This document shows positions 1 through 9,149 of a stretch of 64,000 bases of DNA, in pieces (the stretch's first letter is position 1; the number at the start of each line of letters is the position of its first letter). The notes below the pieces were generated by a model, which was not told where the DNA came from, did no database searches, and was given only the letters and a program-made list of their open reading frames with translations. The DNA comes from Herbaspirillum autotrophicum. GTDB lineage: Bacteria; Pseudomonadota; Gammaproteobacteria; Burkholderiales; Burkholderiaceae_D. Position numbers and translations under genes: made by a program. The DNA is taken from the NCBI RefSeq assembly GCF_001189915.1, contig NZ_LFLS01000022.1, positions 44,622 through 108,621 of the forward strand, written 5' to 3'.

Positions 1-3000
1 GGATTTCAATACTGCTGTCGGCCCTGAGCCGGATGGCTTCGCGCAGCTGATACATGTCGGGCAGGCGTTCGTTGACTACCTTGTTGAAAACATCAGGCCC
101 GGTGACATAGGAAACGCGCTTCATGTAATCAGAAATCTGTTGTTCTGAATGTGTACTTTTACGCGGGCGCGGAAGTACATAGAGATCCCGGTTCTCAAGG
201 AAGCGCCGGTAACTTTCTTCGGAGATTGCGCGCAGCGTGGGATTGTTTTTTTGCGTGCCAAAGATGCTGGTGTTGTACTCGGCATCCATGCCCAGCGTAC
301 TGTTGGAAACCGGGCCGTTCAGTGCCAGACCGGCCGGCGTGGTCTTGATGTCGAGCACACCCAGTGGTCGCAGTTTATCGTCGATGTCCATGTACAGCCC
401 GCCTTTGCGAAACAGCAACTGGTAGCGCATGATATCGGCGGCCGACGCATTGTTGGCGGCGACGCCGCCGTTGCCATTGAGGGCGGTTTGATACTGCGCA
501 AAATACTTCCCTTGTTCAGCGCTGCGAAAGTTGCGATAGAAACGACTGTCTTCGAGCGTAATGACATCGACCAGCGGGGCATATTCTTTCAGGGCCGCCA
601 GATTCTTTTGAAAATTGAGCGGATGGTGATTGGATAAATACAGTTTGGTTTTATAGGGTTTCTTTCCCAATGTCGCGTTGAACGCATTGCGACCGAGATT
701 CTTTACCAGCGCCTCGGGAATGACGCGGTCACCGATCCATACACTGCGAATGATGCGAGGGATGGAACTGGCGCGCATCATCCCTGGAATTGCCAGCGGC
801 AGGGCCAGTTCGATGCCAAGTGCTTTCAGGCTGACCACGCGTTCGTCGTTGGTCACGCGGTGAGCAGGGTTCCTCTTTCGCATTTCATTGTTGCGCAGTA
901 CATACCAGCCGGGATCTTTGGCGGCGCCGGTTTCATTTATTTCATGAAAGGCATTTTTTTCGAGATTGAATCCGACGTCGCGTTCGCGGCCATTGATGTT
1001 GATACTGAAAAAATGGCCACGACCGCCGGCGGTCATCGTCTTTCGGATTACCGGTTGCGCCGGTGATGCCGGCTCCGGTTGATGCAGCGGCGAAATATCT
1101 GCCGCTGCTGCCGACGGGGAAAGGCTGTCATTGCCTCCCTTGAGCGGCGATATTTTGCGCCACACATTGTCGGCGTCGGGGGCGCCATAACCGGCCGACT
1201 TGAGTAGTCCCGGATGCGACGGATCCCAGACAAACAAATCGCGATAGCGCACCATCGTGTTTTTCGTGTACCAGTAATAGTGAGTCAGGCCATCAATCTG
1301 CACCGTTGTCATGCCGGCCGGAACCGGATTTGCCGGTGACGGCAGTGGCGGCACGGCGCTTATCCGGGCACCGCCGGCCGGATTGCGCGGCTGTTTGTCG
1401 ATGCCGGCGCGATAGAGTTTTCCCGCCTGATGCATTGACACGCCGAAGCTATCGGATACGGCGCCGCCGAGCTGGCTGATGCCGTTGACCAATTCGATCA
1501 GCGCGGCGTCGTCGTCGCCGCGGCGTCTGGCATCACTGCTGCTGTAAAACGCATACCCTGCACGCAGCAGCGATAACGGCAGGCTCAGCCTGAGCGGCAG
1601 AATGATGCCGGCGATATCCAGTGCGGTATCGAACTTGTCCCACCATGCCTGACGCCCGGCTTCGCTGTTGGTGGTAGTTCGGGCATCGGCATCGGCCAGG
1701 AGATGTCGTACCTGGTTGCGATAAGCGCTGTGCAGGAAATTGCCCGGGACCGGTGGTTGTCTGAAATTGCAGGCCGACACGCCGTCAGCGAGCAGCTTGC
1801 CGACTTCGTGCTGATGGCCGGTCTCGATGCGTTGCAACAGATAGTCGCGCATGAGGGGATTGTTGATGAAGCCGGCCATCATCTGCTTGCGATTTTCGTA
1901 TTCCCGCAAGCGCTTGCCATCTGGCGCATCGGGCGTATACATGACAATCTTTGACGAACCGACGCCGGCTTGCATGGTGACGGGGAACAGTCCAATGGCC
2001 GTGACCAGCGGCACCGGGGTGGCAAATGCCAGAATGCCGTTGAGTTGTTGGCCGCCGATGGCAACATTGCGCGTGCGCACTACTTCATTGTTGGCGTAGC
2101 AAGGTGATCCTTTCAATGCTGCCAGAACCCAGTGCGCGCTTTCAGAAGTGATATCGCCGCTGATCTTTGCTTCGCGCACATCGAGTTGCATCTGGGCCTT
2201 CAGAAACTGCGTATAAGATTGTTCGCGCGCGATGCCTTCGGGCGAATCGAGCAGCCGCGATTGCAGGAATTCCTGGTAACGCTGTCCGATGTTGGCGGCG
2301 CGTATGGTTTGCGTCAGATAATTGCGGGTCAGTTGCGGCAGGGATTTACCATCGCTGTCGGTAACCGGGAATTCGTTGCCCCAGCTCAGGTCCAGCATGC
2401 GGGTGTTGGCCAGCGCCAGTTCGGTCAGCGTCATGCGGGACGGAATTTTTTCCGGCTTCCGGGCTTGTGGCGGCGCCGGCAAATCGCCGCGCGTGGTATG
2501 CGGCAGCGAGAGTGAATAGGTTGTGACGATAACGCGATCCGGGTCGATATCGAGTTGCAGATCGTGCCTGATGCGCGCACGGATGTCGTCGCGCGCGTAG
2601 CGTTGCAGAAAGCCCGTATCAAGAAATTGCCACATGGCCGGAAAGCCGCCGGTCTGCGTTTTTTGCAATGCGGCCTGGTACGCTTTCAATTCATCGAACC
2701 AGGCCGCGCGGTCGGTCTCACTGGCTGCTTGCAGGAATTTTTCCAGAATCAGTTGCTGGCGCAGATTCAGCATCCCGGCGATATCGGATGTGGCGCTGAG
2801 GTCGGCCGCCTGGTCAAGTGCGGCAGATGAGGCGGAGCGGCCGGCTGTTCCGGACAAGGCGGTCCACGTAATATCGCGGGCTTGCTGATCCAGTACGGAC
2901 TGCACGCGGTCAAGCATGACCGGACCGGAAATCGGCTGGTAGCGGAACGGGCTGGTGGCGGCGATCTCGTTGTCGAGATTGGCTGCACGTTGACGCTCGG

Positions 3001-4270
3001 CTTGTGCAACCCGCGTCAGCAATATGTCGCGTTGTGAGGTGGCATCGAACAATTGCTGCAGACCCTGGCGATACGCTGCCGCCGACGCATACGCCAGCAC
3101 GCCTTGTCCCGGGATCGCCAGCAAGACTCGCCCCGCAGTACTGTCAGGCGGTTGATCCGGGCTTTGGGTCACGACCAGAATGCCGGAAAGCGGAATGGAT
3201 CCGGCGCCGTCTTGCAATGAGACGGAGAATGCCCCAGGCGGATGTTCTGCAAGGCGGTTTTCTGCGATATCGGTCAGCCACTGCTGGTCAGCGGCGGTCA
3301 GGGTGCCATCGCTGATGCGCAGCCGGGCTTCGGTCAGACGCTGTTCACCCCATTCGCGCGCCAGCCGGGTGCGCGGCGTCTGTTCGCCATCGAGGGTCGG
3401 ATCCGGGCTGTTCCAGAACTGTCGCAAGTGCTGCCGGAATTGATGGTGACGGGCGCTGGCAGTGGTGGCGTCTTGCAGAATTTTTTCAAACGTCAGCAGA
3501 TTCCGGGCGCCTTTCATTTGCGCAATTTCATTGCCGGCATCGGCATTGTCCGGTTGCCGGAAAAAGCCGGTTCTGGTCTGGTCGTAGTTGGCCGGCGCTG
3601 TGTTTGCGGATGCCAGCAATGCTGCCGTCAATGTCTGCGAAAAAAGCACGGTGCGGGAAAAGACCGGATGCGGGGCGGAGGAAGGAACTTCATGTTCCGC
3701 GTACTGCGTGACATAAATATGGTCGGGATCGGGTGCCGGAGACAGCGTCGGCCAGGCACGCTGCAGCGCATTCTGAAAAGCCTGCAACAGAGCGGCTTGC
3801 GAGTGCGGCTGGCGTTGCAATACATACGCCACGTCCCGGCCCGAGGCCGCCAGGTGCTCCAGCCCGGATTGTTCCGCGGAGGGGGCCGGGAGACGATCTT
3901 TGTCGTGATTGAACACCGCGCCGATGATGTGTTGGATGGTGGTGGTTGAAATTTTCTGAATCGCGATGTTTGCTGCGTTCACCACATCCTTCGTACTGTC
4001 GTCGTCCTGTTCGTGATCCGCCCGGGAAGGTGCGGGTGCGACCGGATCGTTGACATCGCGCGGCATCCGCAACCGGGGGCTGCTGTAACAGGGATTGTCG
4101 TTCGCCGGTGCCGGTGCTGCGGGTGTCAGCGTAACGCGGGTTGGCGTGCCGGAATGCAACTGCAGTGCGCCGCCGCCGGATGTGGCTGGCCGGGTCTGTA
4201 TGCTGCCGGTGTCGCGGTTTTGGCAACGGCGATGATTGCAGGCACCGGCGGAGGTATCGATTTCGCGCAT
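1..4270 (-). CDS. Large toxin-like protein with C-terminal DXD glycosyltransferase domain (paralogue A, 3' end beyond window)
   Basis: The frame is open from an ATG at 4270 (GAGG seven bases upstream) to the window edge, giving 1423 visible residues. By alignment with its two paralogues only about 40 C-terminal residues are missing. Layout: a low-complexity N-terminus (about 1-130); a long region resembling the dermonecrotic-toxin (DUF6543-like) part of large Pseudomonas proteins; a short aromatic module with YRDLFVWDPSHPG near residue 1020; then a glycosyltransferase domain from about 1170. The latter has IRSVWIGDRVIP, ASAADIMRYQLLFRKGGLY and D1295-I-D-D. The DXD motif is known to bind Mn2+ and nucleotide-sugar in GT-A enzymes such as TcdA/TcdB and OCH1. 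No signal peptide or membrane segment is evident. A host-directed or rival-directed effector role is inference; the secretion route and target are unknown. Confidence 0.8.
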   Translation of the reverse strand, partial: MREIDTSAGACNHRRCQNRDTGSIQTRPATSGGGALQLHSGTPTRVTLTPAAPAPANDNPCYSSPRLRMPRDVNDPVAPAPSRADHEQDDDSTKDVVNAANIAIQKISTTTIQHIIGAVFNHDKDRLPAPSAEQSGLEHLAASGRDVAYVLQRQPHSQAALLQAFQNALQRAWPTLSPAPDPDHIYVTQYAEHEVPSSAPHPVFSRTVLFSQTLTAALLASANTAPANYDQTRTGFFRQPDNADAGNEIAQMKGARNLLTFEKILQDATTASARHHQFRQHLRQFWNSPDPTLDGEQTPRTRLAREWGEQRLTEARLRISDGTLTAADQQWLTDIAENRLAEHPPGAFSVSLQDGAGSIPLSGILVVTQSPDQPPDSTAGRVLLAIPGQGVLAYASAAAYRQGLQQLFDATSQRDILLTRVAQAERQRAANLDNEIAATSPFRYQPISGPVMLDRVQSVLDQQARDITWTALSGTAGRSASSAALDQAADLSATSDIAGMLNLRQQLILEKFLQAASETDRAAWFDELKAYQAALQKTQTGGFPAMWQFLDTGFLQRYARDDIRARIRHDLQLDIDPDRVIVTTYSLSLPHTTRGDLPAPPQARKPEKIPSRMTLTELALANTRMLDLSWGNEFPVTDSDGKSLPQLTRNYLTQTIRAANIGQRYQEFLQSRLLDSPEGIAREQSYTQFLKAQMQLDVREAKISGDITSESAHWVLAALKGSPCYANNEVVRTRNVAIGGQQLNGILAFATPVPLVTAIGLFPVTMQAGVGSSKIVMYTPDAPDGKRLREYENRKQMMAGFINNPLMRDYLLQRIETGHQHEVGKLLADGVSACNFRQPPVPGNFLHSAYRNQVRHLLADADARTTTNSEAGRQAWWDKFDTALDIAGIILPLRLSLPLSLLRAGYAFYSSSDARRRGDDDAALIELVNGISQLGGAVSDSFGVSMHQAGKLYRAGIDKQPRNPAGGARISAVPPLPSPANPVPAGMTTVQIDGLTHYYWYTKNTMVRYRDLFVWDPSHPGLLKSAGYGAPDADNVWRKISPLKGGNDSLSPSAAAADISPLHQPEPASPAQPVIRKTMTAGGRGHFFSININGRERDVGFNLEKNAFHEINETGAAKDPGWYVLRNNEMRKRNPAHRVTNDERVVSLKALGIELALPLAIPGMMRASSIPRIIRSVWIGDRVIPEALVKNLGRNAFNATLGKKPYKTKLYLSNHHPLNFQKNLAALKEYAPLVDVITLEDSRFYRNFRSAEQGKYFAQYQTALNGNGGVAANNASAADIMRYQLLFRKGGLYMDIDDKLRPLGVLDIKTTPAGLALNGPVSNSTLGMDAEYNTSIFGTQKNNPTLRAISEESYRRFLENRDLYVLPRPRKSTHSEQQISDYMKRVSYVTGPDVFNKVVNERLPDMYQLREAIRLRADSSIEI

Positions 4271-4322
4271 GGCAGACCTCAATCTGGTCGTAACGGAACC
4301 AGGTTGGTGTTATCGATCAGCG

Positions 4323-4376
4323 AATGGTTCAATATGCAGTGCCTTTCATTTACAACAGCGTTTTTCAAGAGTAACC
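4323..4376 (-). promoter_or_regulatory. Paired upstream element of toxin-like gene A
   Basis: On the minus strand GGTTA (4376-4372) is followed after 37 bases by TATTGAACCATT (4334-4323), which ends 52 bases before the ATG at 4270. The same two words with the same 37- and 52-base spacings precede paralogue B. The conservation is seen directly. Whether it is a promoter, an operator or simply residue of gene duplication is inference; it does not match the textbook sigma-70, hrp or PIP boxes I checked. Confidence 0.5.
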
Positions 4377-4435
4377 GGCGGTTAATCCGCTGACGTTACT
4401 GTCTCCGATTGCGGTCAAGCGGGAACCGGCGATGG

Positions 4436-7400
4436 TCAGTTTTCTTTCCAGCTGTGTGCATTCCCCGGCAGGTTGATCCGGTTCAACACGAGACGTTCGC
4501 TCGCCCATTCTTCGATCTGACTTTGCAGCCGGTCCGGAATGTCGATACTGATGTTGTTGGACAGTTTGAGCGCCTCGCGAAGCTGTCGCATAGCGGGCAA
4601 TTGCTCGCCGATGACATGATCAAACATGGCGGGACCTGTCACCTGCGAAATCCGCTGCATGTAATTCGACAATTCCGCGCTGGAATGCGTACTCTCGCGG
4701 GGTCTGGCGACCGTATACAGATCACTGTTTTGCAGATAGCGCCGGTAGCTTTCCTCTGAGATGGCATTCAGCGTCGGATTGTTTTTTTGCGTGCCGAAGA
4801 TGTTGGTGCCGTACTGCCCGTCCATGCCCAGCACGTCCATGGTTTGCGGCGTGTCCAGAACCAGGCCGTCGGGCGTGGTCGCAAGTTCGCTGTCGCCGGG
4901 TGCTTGCAGCAGTTTGTCGTCCAGATCCATATACAGACCGCCTTCATGAAACATCAGCCGATAGCGCAAGACGTCGGCAGCGGAGGCATTATTGGCGGCA
5001 ATTCCGCCATTGCCGTTGAGTGCCGCCTGGTATTGTGAAAAATATCTTCCATCGTGTTCGGTCCGGAATTTTTGGTAAAACGCACTCGATTCCAGTGTTT
5101 CGACCGCGACATGCGGCGCCTTGTCGCGCAGCAATTGCAGATTCCTGCGGTAGGCTACAGGGTTGTGGTTGGAGAGATAAAGGGTGGTCTGGTATTTTTT
5201 GCCAGGCGTTGCGCCGCCCGCGTTGTGCTGAAGATTGTCAGCGCGTTCCGGCGCTGCGATGACGGCGTTGCGTTCCAGATTCGCCACCAGCGCCGGCCGC
5301 AGAGATCCGCTGCCGGTCCAGATGCCGCGGATGACGGTGGGAATCGGCGCGGTGTTGACGGGAGCCGTGACATCCAGCGGCAATTTCAGATTGATGCCAA
5401 GCAAGCGCAAGGTCGCGCTGCGTTCGGCGTCGCTCACCGGCCGCTCAGGATCGGTCAATCGCTGCAGCGTATTGTTCTTGATGACATAGTAGGAATCGGC
5501 ATCGCCGGTCTGCAAGTCGTTCTGGATTTTGCGGAAGGCATTCTTTTCCAGATCGAATGTCAGGTCATATTCCCGACTGCCGATGTTTGCGGCGTAAAAG
5601 GTCCTGCCGTGCAATTGGTTTTTCTTGATCAGAACAGATGCATTGTCGGTCATCATGGTTGTCGGGGTGACCGCCGACGTCATGGACGCCGTTGCGGATG
5701 CGCCCGGCCGGGGCGGCACGCCGGGTTCGCGGGCAGAGCCGCCACCGCCGCTGAGCGGAGCAATTTTTTTCCAGACGTTATTACTGTCAGCAATACCGTG
5801 ACCGGCGGCCTTGAGTTGACCGGGATGCAGTTGATCCCAGGTGAACAGGTCGCGATAGCTGGCAATGTTGTTTTTGGTATTCCAGTAGAAATAAGGCTGT
5901 CCCTGGATTTGCACGGCGCTCATGCCGGCCGGGGCAGCGGGAGATTTGGGGCCGGCGGCAGGTGGTACCGGGATACTGTTTGCCGTGCCTGCCGCAGGAT
6001 GTTTCGCTGGCCGCGAGGGATACAGATGTTGATTCGTACTGACTACAAGGCGGCCGACGCCATCGGATAACACGTTCAGCGCCAGGCTGATGCCGTTGAT
6101 AAACCCGGCCAGCGCTTCGTCGCTATCACCGCGTACGCGTGCCGCATTGGCGCTGTGCAGGGCATGACCGAGGCGTATCAGCGACAGCGGGACCGATAAT
6201 TTGAGCGGCAACAGAATGCCGGCGATATCCAGCGCGTGACTGATCTTGTCCCATCTGGCCTGGCGGTCAGCCTCGTCATTGTCAGTGGTGCGGGTCTCGG
6301 CATCGTCAATGATGTGCGCCACGCCAGTGCGGTAAGACACCTGCAGAAAGTTGCCGTCGACTGCTTCGCTTCTGACCCGGGGTGCGTCAACACCGGCTTG
6401 CAGCATGCGGTCAATTTCGTTTTGCCGGCTGCGTTCAATGCGTTCGCGCAGATATTCACGCATCTCGGACCGGTTGATGAAGTCATCGACCATTTGCGTA
6501 CGGTTTGCATACTCGCGCAGATTCTTGCCGTCGGGAGCGTCGGGGGTATACAAAACAATTTTCGGTGTACCAACACGGGAATTGATTTCGACGCGCGTCA
6601 TGCCGCTGCTGAGAGTGACCGGCGGCGGCGTCCCGAACAGCAAGATGCCGTTGAGCGTGCTGCGGTCGATTTGCAGATGCTGGGCATAAACAGAACGCTG
6701 GTTGATTTGCAGCGGCGTGGTTGTCATTGTTGATCGTACCCATTGTGCGGCATCGGCTGTGATGTCGCCGCGAATCCGGGCCTCACGCACATCGAGTTGC
6801 AGCCGGGCGCGGGAAAAGTCGACATAGGCTTTTTCGCGCGCCTTGCCCTCGGGCGAATCAAGCAGACGGGATTGCAGGAATTCCTTATAGCGCTGGCCGA
6901 TATTGGCGGCGCGGATGATGCGTGTGAGATAGGCTTGCGTCAGTTGTGGCAACGCCGTTCCGCCACGGGTCTTGACCGGCAGTTCATTGCCCCAGTTTTG
7001 ATCGAGCATGCGGGTATTGGCCAGCGCCAGTTCAGTCAGTGTTGAGTGGGTTGGCACTTTTTCCGTTTGTCTGGCGCGCGGCGGCGCCGGCAAATCACCG
7101 CGCGAGGTATAGGCCATCAATAATTCGTGGGTAGTGACGATAACCTGATCGGGGTCGACTTCCAGTTTGAGATCGTTGCGGATCTGTTCGCGCAGGTGGT
7201 CGCGTGCATAACGGGTCAAAAATCCGGGATCGAGATACTGATGCATGCCGGGAAAGCCGCTGCCCTGAATTTTCAGCGCGGCATTGCGATAGTGTGTGAG
7301 TTCTTTGAACCACGCTTCTTTGTCACTGGCGCTGGCCGGCGCCAGGAATTGTTGCAGCAACAATTGTTCGCGTTGGTGCCGCATACCACTCAGATCGAAG

Positions 7401-8821
7401 GTTGCCGCCAGCGTATCGGTCGGCGTTGTTGTCCTGGTGGCGGCAAGCACGTTCGTGATGTCTTGTATTTTTTGATTCAGCAAGGATTGCATCAGTCTGG
7501 TCCACTCCGGTCCGGAAATTTCCTCATAGCGAAACGGGCTGACTGCGGCATCAAGCGCATTGTCGATGTTGGCAGCGCGTTCACGTCGGTCGCGGGCTAC
7601 GTGCATAAGCAAGAGGTCGCGCTGGGCGGTGGTGTCGAACAGTTGTTGCAGGGCTTCCGTGTACGCGGCTGACGATTCGAATTTCATCAGGCCCTGGCCG
7701 GGAATGACCAGCAACACCGGGCCGGAAGTGGTGTCCGGTGTTTCACTGGGCCTTTGCGTCAGCACCAGAACGCCGGCGAAGGGAATGTGGTCGGTACCGT
7801 CCTGCAGTGACAGTGAGAAACTGCCGGGCTGCATGGTGGCGCGTACCGGATCGGTCAGATAGGTCAGCCATTGTTCGTCGGCGCTGCCCAGCGTGCCATC
7901 CCCGATGCGTAATTGCGCTTCTGCCAGACGTTGCTGCCCATAGAAGCCGGATAGCCGGATGGCAGGTGTTTGTCCGTGGAGCGCGGCGTTTGCGGTGTTC
8001 CAGAAGTCTCGCAATGCTTGCCGGTAATTGCGGTGGTGTGCGTCCGGATCAGCTTGTTCTCGCAGGATTTTTTCGAACGCAAGCAAGTGTTGCGAACCCT
8101 TCATGCCGGCAATTTCATTGCTGCCCCTGACGTCGTTGGCGCTGCGAAAAAATCTGGTTCTGCTTTGGTTGTAGGTGGTGTCGGCGGGATAGTCGATGCT
8201 GGCTTGAGACAGGGCTTGTGACAATGTCTGCGACAGCGAGGTGGTGACGATATTGTCTTGCTCGACGTATTGCGTGATGTAGATCTGATCGGGATTGAAT
8301 GGGCGAGGTACCGCCGGGAATGCCTGTTCCAGCCGGGCCCGGAATGCCGCCGCCGCAACCGTTTGAGGATCGGGCTGAAGGCGTAGCAGACGCGTGATCT
8401 CAGCGTCGGATCTGGCCAGCCGTTCCGGTGGCGGCAACAGCCGCCAGTCCGCCAGGGAGGTAGTGCCGGTGCCGCTGGTGGCCGTGACCCGGGGGCCGAT
8501 AATATGGCGGATGACCGCGCCGGAGATATTGCCGACGGCGGCGAGCCCGGCGCTCAGCGAATCTTTTTTATCGTCCTCAGCGCCGCTGAATTCACCGGCG
8601 TTGCGTGGCAAACGGATTTTCGGCTGGGGATAACACGCCGCCTCCCCGGTTTGCACGCTTGCTAGCGGTGACAAGCTGACGCAGCTTGCGACGTCAGACG
8701 GTGCTTGTGAAGGTTGCGGAACGTGCGTGCCTGACAGGCTGACGCAGCGCGCTTCGCCGATGTTCGTTTGCTTGAAATGATGCTGTAGTTGACCGCCGGC
8801 GGTCCCGTCTATTTGACTCAT
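4436..8821 (-). CDS. Large toxin-like protein with C-terminal DXD glycosyltransferase domain (paralogue B)
   Basis: This is a complete 1461-residue paralogue of the preceding gene. The frame is open from 8875, but the ATG at 8821 is preferred. It has GGAG 11 bases upstream, and it places the shared upstream element exactly 52 bases away, as in paralogue A. The N-terminal 130 residues are low-complexity; a dermonecrotic-type region follows. The aromatic module (YFYWNTKNN, YRDLFTWDQLHPG) lies near 964-1017 and the glycosyltransferase from about 1157. It carries IRGIWTGSGSLRP, NASAADVLRYRLMFHEGG and D1299-L-D-D. It ends in a GNAHSW tail also present in paralogue C. No signal peptide or transmembrane helix is seen, so export would need a dedicated system or lysis. 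The DXD motif is intact, so sugar transfer is plausible; acceptor and function are not deducible here. Confidence 0.82.
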   Translation of the reverse strand: MSQIDGTAGGQLQHHFKQTNIGEARCVSLSGTHVPQPSQAPSDVASCVSLSPLASVQTGEAACYPQPKIRLPRNAGEFSGAEDDKKDSLSAGLAAVGNISGAVIRHIIGPRVTATSGTGTTSLADWRLLPPPERLARSDAEITRLLRLQPDPQTVAAAAFRARLEQAFPAVPRPFNPDQIYITQYVEQDNIVTTSLSQTLSQALSQASIDYPADTTYNQSRTRFFRSANDVRGSNEIAGMKGSQHLLAFEKILREQADPDAHHRNYRQALRDFWNTANAALHGQTPAIRLSGFYGQQRLAEAQLRIGDGTLGSADEQWLTYLTDPVRATMQPGSFSLSLQDGTDHIPFAGVLVLTQRPSETPDTTSGPVLLVIPGQGLMKFESSAAYTEALQQLFDTTAQRDLLLMHVARDRRERAANIDNALDAAVSPFRYEEISGPEWTRLMQSLLNQKIQDITNVLAATRTTTPTDTLAATFDLSGMRHQREQLLLQQFLAPASASDKEAWFKELTHYRNAALKIQGSGFPGMHQYLDPGFLTRYARDHLREQIRNDLKLEVDPDQVIVTTHELLMAYTSRGDLPAPPRARQTEKVPTHSTLTELALANTRMLDQNWGNELPVKTRGGTALPQLTQAYLTRIIRAANIGQRYKEFLQSRLLDSPEGKAREKAYVDFSRARLQLDVREARIRGDITADAAQWVRSTMTTTPLQINQRSVYAQHLQIDRSTLNGILLFGTPPPVTLSSGMTRVEINSRVGTPKIVLYTPDAPDGKNLREYANRTQMVDDFINRSEMREYLRERIERSRQNEIDRMLQAGVDAPRVRSEAVDGNFLQVSYRTGVAHIIDDAETRTTDNDEADRQARWDKISHALDIAGILLPLKLSVPLSLIRLGHALHSANAARVRGDSDEALAGFINGISLALNVLSDGVGRLVVSTNQHLYPSRPAKHPAAGTANSIPVPPAAGPKSPAAPAGMSAVQIQGQPYFYWNTKNNIASYRDLFTWDQLHPGQLKAAGHGIADSNNVWKKIAPLSGGGGSAREPGVPPRPGASATASMTSAVTPTTMMTDNASVLIKKNQLHGRTFYAANIGSREYDLTFDLEKNAFRKIQNDLQTGDADSYYVIKNNTLQRLTDPERPVSDAERSATLRLLGINLKLPLDVTAPVNTAPIPTVIRGIWTGSGSLRPALVANLERNAVIAAPERADNLQHNAGGATPGKKYQTTLYLSNHNPVAYRRNLQLLRDKAPHVAVETLESSAFYQKFRTEHDGRYFSQYQAALNGNGGIAANNASAADVLRYRLMFHEGGLYMDLDDKLLQAPGDSELATTPDGLVLDTPQTMDVLGMDGQYGTNIFGTQKNNPTLNAISEESYRRYLQNSDLYTVARPRESTHSSAELSNYMQRISQVTGPAMFDHVIGEQLPAMRQLREALKLSNNISIDIPDRLQSQIEEWASERLVLNRINLPGNAHSWKEN

Positions 8822-9149
8822 GGCAAACATCACTCCGGTAATGGCAGAATGACGTTGATGCCGTGAACAGCGCAATGGTTCAATACAAACGGCGTCGAAT
8901 TCGCATCACTGTTGTTGAATATTAACCATCAGTCAAGTAGATCGTTTTACAAATCTGGTGGTGGTTAAGTGGCGCTCGTTTTTTTGCCCGTGTTCACCGG
9001 AGAAGCCCCGATGGGATTGCCGGAAGTCGATCTGATTGCCTGAGGCAGCGGATGCATGTCGGTTAAGCGTGCGCTAACAAGATGTGCAAAAAATCTGCGC
9101 CGCCCGGCCGATATTTTTCCTGGCCGGATAGCGCAACAGAACACCGGCA
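8822..9149. other. Intergenic region upstream of toxin-like gene B
   Basis: This 328-base gap separates the start of paralogue B from the end of the Kef-type antiporter, which is also on the minus strand. It holds the paired element at 8874-8927 and presumably the promoter of gene B. I see no convincing terminator hairpin for the antiporter gene upstream and no small open frame with a good ribosome binding site. Confidence 0.6.
8874..8927 (-). promoter_or_regulatory. Paired upstream element of toxin-like gene B
   Basis: On the minus strand GGTTA (8927-8923), 37 bases, TATTGAACCATT (8885-8874), then 52 bases to the ATG at 8821. Words and spacings are identical to those before paralogue A, while the sequence between them has diverged. 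Retention of two short blocks amid divergent spacers suggests selection, for example a shared regulator or sigma factor. Common ancestry alone remains possible. Confidence 0.5.

Noticed and set aside
3242..3949. Plus-strand open frame of 235 residues
   Set aside because: Antisense to paralogue A, with composition expected from a GC-rich shadow frame and no ribosome binding site.
1..4270. Possible pseudogene or frameshift in paralogue A, since no closed long frame ends inside the window
   Set aside because: Reading the minus strand from 4270 in one frame gave paralogue-like sequence at the N-terminus, around the glycosyltransferase start, at the DxDD motif and at the very edge, all in the same frame. 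It simply continues past the window.
5054..6070. Plus-strand open frame of 338 residues
   Set aside because: Antisense to paralogue B. Arg/Gly/Ala-rich shadow sequence.
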